DNA from: Pseudeuparius sepicola
Taxonomy: Eukaryota; Arthropoda; Insecta; Coleoptera; Anthribidae
Reading direction: 5' to 3'
NCBI GenBank assembly: GCA_963920635.1
Contig: OY987299.1
Location: 26,800,901-26,864,900, forward strand
Length of the DNA stretch: 64,000 bases
Shown here: piece by piece, positions 11,901 through 23,600 of the stretch
How the letters are laid out: every line of letters starts with the position of its first letter
Numbering within the stretch: the first letter of the stretch is position 1
The notes under the pieces: generated by a model
Databases searched by the model: none
The model's input: the letters and a program-made list of their open reading frames with translations, nothing else
What the model was told of the DNA's origin: nothing
Program-made: the position numbers and the translations under genes

Positions 11901-14602
11901 GTTCTAACTCCTCTGATATATTCCGTCACTTGTCCTATGTCTTTACGGAGACTCTCGATCTTCCGATTTAGTCGCATTTCCCATTGAGCCATTCGTGGTT
12001 CTGGTCTTGCACGATTCAACTCTTGGGCCGTTCGGATCTTGGCACCCATTACAGTGATGACTGCCGTTGCGGCACAGTGGATTAACATGTGCATACGTTC
12101 TAATGTTGGTGTCACTGAAGCATAGCTTGGTAAAATTCTTGTGTTCATAAGATCGAGCACGATCGCAAGTTTCATTATTATTATTATTATTATTTCGACT
12201 TAGCCAAAAGGCATTCGCACTCCCTCTACGGGGAACATTCACTCAGATCCCGGGCATCCCGGATACCAAAAGGATCTGGCTCGGACGAGACCCTTGCCAT
12301 GTTATCGGGCCCTAGGTGACATTGATGTTCTTGGACGATCCTGCATTCCCCATGAATTTCCTGACGGTTCGGGCTGTCGCAAGTAGTACCGCTTTCTGCA
12401 TGGACCTGTAAAGACTATCAGTTAGATTCAGCTCCTTGATGTTTCTCAGCAAACTTTTTGGTATAACACCAGTTGTTGACATGATGATTGGAATCGTCTG
12501 GACGTTCTCCATTTCCCATTGCCTTCTAATTCGTTCTTCTAAGTCTCTGTACTTCGCGATCTTCTCGACTTGCTTCACACGCAGGTTGTTGTTGTTCGGG
12601 ATGGCCACATCAATCAGAGTTGTCTTCCTAGAAATTTTATCAACTATTATAAGGTCCGGTCTGTTATGGGCAACTCGTTGATCAGTCAGAACTGTACGAT
12701 CCCAGTACATCTTGTAGTTGCTGTTCTCAAGAACAGGCTCAGGTGTGTAGTTGTAATATGGGACCCTTTCTGTCTGCACAAGCAGCAGCTTTTCCGCCAG
12801 TTCCCGGTGCAAGATCTTGGCAACCGAATCGTGTCGTTCCTTATATTCCGTTGATGCGAACATCTGACATCCTCCTGTTATGTGCTGGATTGTTTCTGAA
12901 GTTGGGCACCCGTATCTGCATCTGTCATCCACTACCGATGCATCTCCTACAATGAATTTTAGGTAGTTGCGAGTTGGTATAACCTGATCTTGTATGGCCA
13001 GTAGGAAGCCTTCCGTCTCGGGGAACATTCGTCCCGAGGTCAGCCAATAGTTCGACGCTAACTTGTTCGACATGTTCCTGGTTAACCTCATTAGGATGTC
13101 TCCCGTGCAGCGGCTTCCCCAACCACCTCTGTAGTTTATCGTTGTCGGTTCGGTGGTGATTTTGACGCTCGTGTTCCGTCAGACGTAGCGGTGTTGAGAC
13201 GTCTGCTCCGCATATAGCCCTATGTAGTGTGGAGCTGTTGGCCTGCCTGTAGAAATAATTACGCAGATTTAATATTTGTTGGTCCAATTGCTTGCTGAGA
13301 TCTGCCAATCCTCTTCCTCCTAGTTGACGTGGCAGAGTTGTTCTTTCTACGGCGCTACGGGGATGATGTTTATGAGCTTTTGTCAGTAGTGTCCTAACTT
13401 TTCGTTGCAGGTTGTTGATGTCCGTGTTGGTCCAATTCACTATTCCGAACGAATAGCTGAGTACAGAGCACGCATACGTGTTCAGGGCCTTAAACAAATT
13501 CCTGCTGTTAAGATCAGTTCGCACTACTTGTCTTACTCTCTTGATGAATTCATTATTATTATTATTATTATCTCGACTTAGCCAAAAGGCATTCGCACTC
13601 CCTCTACGGGGAACATTCACTCAGATCCCGGGTATCCCGGATACCAAAAGGATCTGGCTCGGACGAGACCCTTGCCATGTTATCGGGCCTTAGGTGACAT
13701 TGATGTTGTTGGATGATCCTGCATTCCCCATGAATTTCCTGACGGTTCGGGCTGTCGCAAGTAGTACCGCTTTCTGCATGGACCTGTAAAGACTATCAGT
13801 TAGACCCAGCTCCTTGATGTTTCTCAGCAAACTTTTTGGTATAACACCAGTTGTTGACATGATGATTGGAATCGTCTGGACGTTCTCCATTTCCCATTGC
13901 CTTCTAATTATTATTTTTTATATTATTATCTCGACTTAGCCAAAAGGCATTCGCACTCCCTCTACGGGGAACATTCACTCAGATCCCGGGTATCCCGGAT
14001 ACCAAAAGGATCTGGCTCGGACGAGACCCTTGCCATGTTATCGGGCCTTAGGTGACATTGATGTTGTTGGATGATCCTGCATTCCCCATGAATTTCCTGA
14101 CGGTTCGGGCTGTCGCAAGTAGTACCGCTTTCTGCATGGACCTGTAAAGACTATCAGTTAGACCCAGCTCCTTGATGTTTCTCAGCAAACTTTTTGGTAT
14201 AACACCAGTTGTTGACATGATGATTGGAATCGTCTGGACGTTCTCCATTTCCCATTGCCTTCTAATTCGTTCTTCTAAATCTCTGTACTTCGCGATCTTC
14301 TCGACTTGCTTCACACGCAGGTTGTTGTTGTTCGGAATGGCCACATCAATCAGAGTTGTCTGCCTAGAAATTTTATCAACTATTATAAGGTCCGGTCTGT
14401 TATGGGCAACTCGCTGATCTGTCAGAACTGTACGATCCCAGTACATCTTGTAGTTGCTGTTCTCAAGAACAGGCTCAGGTGTGTAGTTGTAATATGGGAC
14501 CCTCTCTGCCTGCACAAGCAGCAGCTTTTCCGCCAGTTCCTGGTGCAAGATCTTGGCAACCGAATCGTGTCGTTCCTTATATTCCGTTGATGCGAACATC
14601 TG

Positions 14603-14644
<42 letters not shown>

Positions 14645-17600
14645 TTGTGCCTTAGCGCCTTTCTAGTATCAAAAATTACCTACTCCTACTTCAATTCCAT
14701 TTGAAAATCATTTCGTTTACTTGAAATAATAGTTACTTCAAAGTAAAGTAAAGAGTCCAAAAAGATGAGAAATAGGAAAAACTCCAATTTTCCGCGAAAG
14801 GGAGAGAGATATGAAAAAATGAAAGAGACATTTTTTGTTCCATATTGTATTGTTTATTCAACAAGATAATAAATTTTTGTATTGTACAGGGCCGTACTAT
14901 TTTTTTTTGTTTAATTAATGGGACTGATTACCCAGACCTCCGCCACTGGTTACTTTGGAGACCTGATATTAACATGTGTTACGTCACCCTATGGGGGTAT
15001 TATTGTGTACCAAGTTTGGTTTAAATATTCTTATTGATTTGGAAGATGTAAACAAAAATCAATATTTTTTTAAAGCTTTATCACCCTGTATCTTCGTAAC
15101 GAAGCGTTTTTGGACCCATGTTGATATGAACTTTTCGACTTATTTTAACGAGTAAATTTCGCCCCTGAAAGGGTGCCGCATAGTTTTGAATCACCCTGTA
15201 TTTTGGGCCAAAATATTACGATTGAGGCTAATACGCCTTATAGAAATGGAGATACAGGGCGTTGAAGTTTGTTTTTGAAATTGCATTTTGGGTACATCTC
15301 CCAACATAATCAAGTTGCTGAACTGAAATTTGGCACTGCTAGGTTTTTGGGGATGGAGAATAAGCGGAAAATGTCAATTTCTACGTATCTCATAGAGGGA
15401 GCCACTTGCGCTGTTTTTGGTTTGTGTTTTTACTCGTAACTTTTTTGTTTTTGGTTCTGCAGGTCCATCACTTTAGTGCATCTTTTCATTCTGCAACAAA
15501 GAGGTACTCTTGTTTCATATCGATCAAATCAACCGTTTGCGTTGAAATTACCAAAACGTGCCCGAAGACACCTGTTGACTTCAATATTGGAAAAATAAAA
15601 TTTTCTCCTACTTCTTTCAAATGTTATAGATCAAATCAACTGCACATTGAAAATAAAGAAAAAAAATCACATTCGTTTTCTTGAAATAGGGTGTCCAAAT
15701 TTTGTGGAGTTTCAATACGTTCCATTTTGAAAGTGAACATTTTTTGGGACATTCTTCATATGGATTTTTTTCTCGCTTTAAATGGTACCGTCGTCGTTGT
15801 GCAAAAGTAAAACCTTGAATGGGTTAGTTTATTAGGAAAAGTTACTTTATTTAAAGTAAGAAACACGTTTCTTCTATTTTGGGTCTTACTTATGGGGCAA
15901 ATTTTTTTGTTAATTTTTCAGAAATACCCCGAAATAATACAAAAAATGAAATTTGCCATTAAACTAGAGCACATGCGAACAAATACCAAGAGGACATTTT
16001 TGTCTGCAGTTAAAATCTACATAAAAAATTCAATACCTTTATTACAATACAAGGTGATTCATTTTTTTTAAATAATTTTACCAATTACCCACTCTTCCGC
16101 CACTGGTTGTGCAAGTTGTTCGATATTAACAGGTTTTATGCTAACCCATGCCGTTATAACGTGTACCAAATATGACTTATATATCTCAACTAGTTTGGTA
16201 AATATTCAATAAAGTCCAGATATTTTTGCCAAATTCAACACCCTGTAACTTTTCTATGAAGTTTTAAAAAGATATAGTTTATACGAAAAGGTGCGGTTAT
16301 TTTTTTGAAGATCTATCACCTGTTAAAGTCCTGCTACAAAAAACTGATTCACCCTGTATACCTATTATTTTTCTGCAAATTAACATTGTTTCAAATTAGA
16401 CACATTTCCATTAATCTTTTCGTTAGGCAATAAAACAAGAACGGCCAATTAAGAAGACTTAACATTAGCATAGCATTTTCTTAAATACGGCAACCTTAAC
16501 ATAATTTGGTTTGCACAATTAGACTATCGTGAATTATTTGAATTGTCTGATAATTGGACAATTATTTCCGCTGTCCAATTAAATGATGTTTATAATACAT
16601 CCACGATTTCATTGAAAATATCTTTCTAATGAAGTGCATGCCCAAAATATCCGATACTTCTCGCTGTACTTTTTTCTACAGAAAATAATATTTCTCTTTT
16701 GCAATTAACGTCTTTAATTTGGAGGCTATTTACGGCCTGTCTAGTGCGATTAAACATAAATTTATTTTTGTATACATGCCTATTGTGCAATTCAGAACTG
16801 TTGTTGGAAGAAACCTCAAGCCCCAAGTTTCTTGTGGTTTTAAAGTTAACAGACATACCTACATGGAGTAAATGAGTAAATTCTTAAAAGGATTCCTTCA
16901 ATTATTTATTTTCATTTGAAGTTCAAGGTATGGACAATGGGTAGGTATAGTAATTCTAAAGTCACTTGAAACAGCATAAAAAACTATAATTGGCGTCACA
17001 AAAAGAATATAGGATATAAGCGTCACGCAGTTTTCAAAAATATACATATTCTACAAGGTTGTCATCAAACACAACGTAAAGGTTAATGCACCATATAATA
17101 TTGTCAAAAGATCTCTAAAAAGCCATATCGATTTTAACTATACGCAAGTATATCCCTGTGAAATTATGGCACGCCTATCCACCGCATTTCGCTGCACAAG
17201 TGGCCACCCGTCGATCAGTGTAATCCATGCAAGTATTGGCGATATTATCTATGTTAGGCGAGCATGCAGCACTTGTTTTTACTTCAACATCTATCGTCTC
17301 TGTCTCCTTCATCTTTTTTTACTGCTAATACTAGGTGCGGTTTAATATGGTTAAAAAAGTGTTTTGTCTCGTATTTTATTGCCGAGGCGCCTGTTCTCGA
17401 GGTACCCTGGTAAAATATAACTGAACTCACTTGAAACAGTGACTATAGAAAGATATAGTCACTGTTTGAAACATAGTGATATACTGGGCGCGATCTATTT
17501 CATAGCATATACCACGCTCTGCTACTGGTAAAAATACCAGACTGATCAGCAGAAATCACCCGTATAAAAATTCAAAGGTTTTTATGCTGTTCCCCATTAT

Positions 17601-20600
17601 GCAGGTGCATAATTATTTACGAACATTTCCAATGATTATATTTGTATTAAATAAATAACATTAATAAATCGTTTCTTAGGTGATAATATAATCAATCACG
17701 CTATTATTCTATGCGGGAAGTAAAACCTGTGGCCACAATTTTCTCCAAATAGCGAAAAAAGATGTGTACCATCCTTATAAAATCACATTTCTGCTTTTAC
17801 TCTCATTCTGACATGAAGAGTCTGCCAGATATTTCAACACTAAATATTACGACTGAATATTCTAGCTGATCTTACTAATATATTCTCTAAAGAAATACCG
17901 TAGGTATATGATAAATGGTCGAAGAAAAGAAAGTTGTGAAACCTACCTGTAGTATATATCAATAATTTATCAGGATGTTATTTAGGATATCAAAAATATA
18001 TTAATATTAACTATTGTTTGTTTGAACATTAAAATTGAATAAGTAATTTACAGAGCAAAAAACGCAAAGAAAAGCAGTTCAGAGAAGCTTCGTCGTTCAA
18101 ACCTGATACACCTAAAAGTTTTGATCACGTTAAATTGCAGTGTGAAAAATTTATTAGAAGTATCAATTAAAAATGGCGTTCAATACCGTAGTAAACCCGC
18201 GATGTAACGAACATAAGAAAAAACAAAAGTCCTGTAAGTAGAGCGTATCAAGATAATTAGACATAGTTAAAATCTCGAATCTCGAATTATCCGTTCTATA
18301 CCCACCACACAGTTTAGAACTTTTCGCATAACAATATTTTCTCAATTATTACTTTTGTTGTCGGAATTATTGCTTTAGTTTTATGTTATCTTTAGAAACT
18401 GTAGATTCCTTGATAAAATATGGTGTCAATAGTCTGAACTATTAACATAATAAACAATTAATAATAGCTGCAATTTTAGACTAGTTACTTGGTATAATAA
18501 CAACAGATTCTTCTTTGCTTCTTACCTTAACATCATTCCATTCCAAATCGTGCATCATGTACTGGTTGACCCTCAGTTGCGTTCCGGCTAACGAAACTCC
18601 AGTCATTTCATCTTGCAAAGATCCTATCGTGAATGCTCCAGGAATGACATGGTGCAGCAGCAACTAAACAGAGTGCATCTTTAAACCTCCTATACTGCCA
18701 CAGTAACAAACTTACCCCACTGAGCAACCTTGGATTTTCCTTGAACTTCTCCTCGGCTTTTTCTGGCCCCCCAAGCTGGACTAACAACGTCCTAAATGCT
18801 TTATCGGTTGGCACAAATATCGTATACGGTCCTGTTTCGTTCAGAATCGTATCCAACCCACTTTGTCTTAGGAACTTGGCCATAGCAAAAAGACCGTGCT
18901 TCTTCAGCACATCAGGCAAATCTTCTACATTGGTTTTAGAAGCTTGAGTTGGAGAACCTTGATATTCGAAGGAATCAGAACTTGAAGGTTCCGCTGTCGT
19001 ACTACTGTAAGGTTTGTGGGTCGACGAATCAAATCCATTTGCGTTCGATGAAATGTGATTTTGATTCGAGGACGAAACAGACGACGCTTGCTTTATTAGA
19101 TCATGGTGCATGTTCAAAATGTGTGGAGTTCTAGATGAGCTTCTTTGTTCGGTAGTTGTCATAGCTGGCCTTATGGTGGTAGATTTGACTGCACTAGTGG
19201 AAGAAGGTACTAGTTGAGTTCCCAGATTTGTTTTTATGGCCGGAATATTATCGTAATCTTCGGAATCCCTAACCGTTGTCTGTGGCCTCGTTGTCGTATA
19301 AGAATATTCTTCCGAAGCAAAGGAATTAGGTGTTACAGTCACAGATATAGGCATCGGGCGTTCAGTGGTTGTAGTTCTAGTAGACGTTGGTTTACTTGTT
19401 GTCGGCAACTTAATATCACCCGACTTGATTTTCTTCAAAATGGAATCCACGTCTACGTCAGGTTTCTCTTTCCCATTGCCCTTAATGCCTTGCACCTTCA
19501 AACTTCCATCGCTCTGTTCCTCAAGAAGAACGAATGTGACCTTCTTTTTATTCGACAAATTATTGGGTACGAAAGATTCCAGCCCTCCGCTAGCTCCAGT
19601 CTTGAGCAGCTCAAAATTTGAACCGGGTGGAACTATGTTTTTCGTTAATTCATCCAAAACTGCCTTAGGCGGTTTTACTGTTGTGGTTCTGGAAAATACT
19701 AATTTCTCAAGATCACTGCCGGGTTCGATTGGGACACCACCGGGCACCAACTTAGGATTGGTAGTTTTGATTACTTCAACTTTTTCGCCATTCGGTAGAG
19801 TAATTTCCTCGGTTTTTATATTGGAACTTGCTCCAACCAGTTTAGGATCGGTTGTTCTGATTATTTCAGCTTTTCTTCCATCTGGCAAGGTAATTTCTTG
19901 TAGTTTGTCATTGTCGCTTGCTCCAGGTACAGCTTTGGAGTCTTTTGTATTAAAAACTTGAATGGTTTGGCCATTTGGTAACGTAATTTCTCCTCCTTTA
20001 GAAGTCGACCCTGAAAGTAAGTTCTTATCAGCACGAATTGCTAAAACTTTATCACCATTCGGAAGAGTTATTTCTTCTTCTTTGCCGTTGGGAATTAACT
20101 TGGGATCTCTAGCTTCTACTAGCTGTACTTTTTTGCCATTTGCTAGAGAAATCTCCCTCGAAGAAATATTTTTAGCTAAATCGTCGTCTCCTTTACCAAT
20201 GGCCAGTCTTAGCTGTGCAATAAGGTCGTCTTTATTTATCTGTTGATTTTTATATTGCTTCTGAAGCAAACCCAAATCGTCCAAAGACTGAATTGACTGA
20301 ACTTTGGGTGCGGAAGAAGGAAGGGCCGTTGGAAGGAATGATATTTTAGAAATCTTTTTAGTAATTTTATGAGCCTGTGTGGTAGTTGGACGAGGTGTAG
20401 TTGTAGTAGTGGTGGTAGTGGTAGTTGTCGTCGTAGGATGTTCAATATAGTACTGTTTAACTGCTTGTTCAAATAACGACACCTCTTCCGGATATATGTA
20501 TCTTGGAAGATTCTGAGAGTACCTTGTGGACTCGGAGGGGGTATTGGATAATTTTTGATACAGTTTCTTCTTCAATTCTCGCTGTTGTTGCACCCATTCT

Positions 20601-23600
20601 TGGTGATCTGCCTGTGCCTTTCTTAACGCTTTTTCGTATTGCCTTTCGACGAACTGATTGTGTTTCTCTATTATAGCTTGCTTATCTTTCAATTCCTTTA
20701 TTTTTTGTTTATGTTTTTCTGGGTCTAGCTGCTGAATTTGCTGTTGAATTGCCTGGATAGGATCAATGGTAGGCCTAAGTGTCGGCCTTGGCACGGACTG
20801 CTGGTTATTTCTAAAATTTGGAGTAAAGCTAGTTTGAGTATGATGCTGAAGTAATGTATTAGAATCTGGAAATACTACTTGATTGGCACCTTGCTGCGTT
20901 TCAGTTTGAACTGTCGGCAGTTGGATAGAAGATACTTGCGCTTGAGCGGTTGGCAAAGCCGCTGCCAAGTTAATGGGCGAACTCAAGAACTCTTGGGTCG
21001 GAAAAAGTTGCTGCTGATTCTGCAGGGGCTGGTTTTCAGCGATCGGCTGATTTTGAATTGGGGGGTTTATTGGTTGTTGGAAAATCGGCTGATGCGGTTG
21101 TTGGAGATTTTGATGGTTGAACAAACCGCTTTGCGCTAAGATTTGCTGATGCCTGTTGAAGTGCTGAGGCTGAAATTGTTGCCTACTTTGTTGCAAATTG
21201 AATCTGTGTTGATGTTGTTGAACGTCGCTCAGTATTTGACCTTGTTGGTGTGATGAAAGGTGCTGGATGTTTTGCGGGAAACTCTGAAACAAAATATGTA
21301 AATTTAAAAAGCTTATCCTTTTGATCGTCGATAAAAATATATCTGTAGAAAGGGGGAAACTATATAGGTAGCGTTTCACAACTTGCAATATAAACAATAA
21401 GTAATAGTAAATAATTGATGATAGTTTATACAAATATCACTTGCGTTACTTCATATTTTGAAAGAGGCAAACGATTGGCTCATTTTCATCACGAAAACAA
21501 TCTAATAGTGTATCACGTTAGGAAATAAAGCCCATAATAGTGTTTCTGGAACCATTCACTTCTTTAGTACCTGTGGTAGATAAATTCTCAGCTAAATCGA
21601 CTTATTTTTAACCATTAGGTATATTAGGATTACATAAGACACCAGATATTTTGTTAGTCAGTAAATTGTCTAGGTAGTCTAATTTGCTAGTCATATCTTC
21701 AAAATCATTAAACATCGTTATTATGAGATAATTATAATCCTATAAACATTTAACTTTTGGACTATGAAATCCAATTATGACAAAATTTGCAACAGGTGCT
21801 AACTAAATAGCTCCTTTATCGTATAATATTGGAGAGCAGACCCGCTAATTATATTAAGAGGCACAGGTGTTAAAATATAAAAATATCTTCTTGCGTCGAA
21901 GATGGTCATGGAGTGAAAGTGAAGAAAAGTAATTTAATTAAGATGTCTTGCATCCTATAATACGTTTACATAATGTACCTAATAAGAGTATATTATATTG
22001 GAAAAAATAGAACAAGGATTCGTGTTTCTTAAGGACTGGAGGATTCAGTTAATTATTAATTGACAAAAGAATATGACATAATACTTCAAAGGAAAACGAG
22101 TAGCTAATATAGTTATAAAATATTGGGAAAAGGAAATCTACGTAAATTTTCTATAAATATTTGTTTTTTTATAACACTGCGAAATGTCGTTTCCATTCTC
22201 ATTTACTTCTTTCTACAAAATAATGTCAATTTTTAATTCCTTGACCCAAAAAACAAAAAGAGCTATTACAAAATGTACCCCTTTGCATCCCCTCTCAACC
22301 ACCCAATTTTATAATAATGTCAAAAATGCTTTCTAGTAACAATTATTGTGTGCCAATTTCTTATACTTTCACTTACGAGGTGATTTGTGGAAGTAATAGA
22401 ATATAGTTGACATTATCTTTTACCGTTTTCCAAATATTTTATTTTTACATTTTGATAAAGACCTGGACCGACAATATATTAAGTGTTGGTCCAGTAAAGA
22501 CACGGAGACGACGGAATAGACAGACAAATATCTCAAAAGAAGCCCAACTTTAAACGGCAATTATCCATTGTAGGTCACTTTGGACGTTGAGTGAGACTCA
22601 GCGCTTTGGATCTTGAGTAGTTGAAAATTTTCAAAAAATGTCACAACGCCTTCATCCACTTGCCCCTTCAATTATTTTTCTTTCTTCTTTTCAAAAACGG
22701 TTGATTTTACAACCTGAATTTTGGGATACATTGCCAGCAAGTTGGAAGACACTACGGCAGAATTATTTTTTGCACCATACAGTGTGTCCCGTTTTTAATG
22801 TTAACACCCCTGAAAATCTGAGTAGGCTGGGGGAATTGAACGGGTTAATTTTTTTATAGATAATAATATTATGTCCCTGAAAGGGACAACACTTTGAGTG
22901 GTCCTGTTGACCATCCAACTGTTTCGAAGTAATTCCATGGCACACTTGATTCGCCCGATGCCTTTGTAATTCCCATTTTACTCAATTTTGAAACCCTGCA
23001 GAATGAAACTCCCTGTATATTTTTTGTTCAAATTTGGCATGTGGGAGTTTTAGGGTGATTAACGCTGTGGTGTCTGATTTTAAATAAACAAAATGCCTAC
23101 TATTGTTTTTCGAAAGACGCACCCATTTAAAAAATCTCAGTAGGCCAGGATTTTGCGGCAATGCCAATCCAATACTTCGCCCTTCCAGGGACATATCTAT
23201 AAAAAAAAATTGCCCCGTTCAATTCCCACAGCCTACTTAGATTTTCAGGGGTGTTAACATGAAAAACGGGACACACTGTATATGCATCTTAAGGGTAGAA
23301 ACCCGCAACCCATATTCCTCTTTTTTATAGAACTTTTTTTCAGTAGCTTTATTGATTCTGTATCCCAATTAATTTAGAAACTTTTTGCCCTTGATATTTT
23401 TTCCAACTTAAAGTTTGGAAAAATAAAATACTTTTATGTTCCCTACTTGAATAACACTTGTTATTCTCACTCACGAATATATAAAAGCGTAGTAGTTCAT
23501 TTTCTCACTTTCTTGTTTTATTTTTACAAGTGTCGTATTTTTCTACATTTAGAGGAATTTAAATGAAAAAAAATATTTCGGGCAAAATTGAAAAAAGAAA

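Larger units (their letters stand above)
9127..12173 (-). mobile_element. R4/Dong-like non-LTR retrotransposon, copy A (5'-truncated)
   Basis: A ~3.05 kb minus-strand element has its 3' end at 9127 (GGCTAAGTCGA then TAA repeats) and a truncated 5' end at about 12173, followed directly by another (ATT)n tract. It encodes reverse transcriptase plus a C-terminal restriction-like endonuclease, the architecture of the R2/R4 group. The Dong lineage of this group is known to insert into (TAA)n repeats, which fits the flanks here. It lies in the same sense as the fasciclin gene, inside its 12.6 kb intron. Confidence 0.88.

Noticed and set aside
9371..11971. Many plus-strand frames of 70-139 codons across the R4-like copies
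   Set aside because: They are antisense shadows of the RT/endonuclease frame and recur in every copy for that reason.
19214..20246. Plus-strand frames up to 198 codons opposite the fasciclin exon
   Set aside because: The opposite strand reads as FAS1 and EITLPNG repeats with proper splice sites. The plus-strand frames are shadows of repetitive coding sequence.
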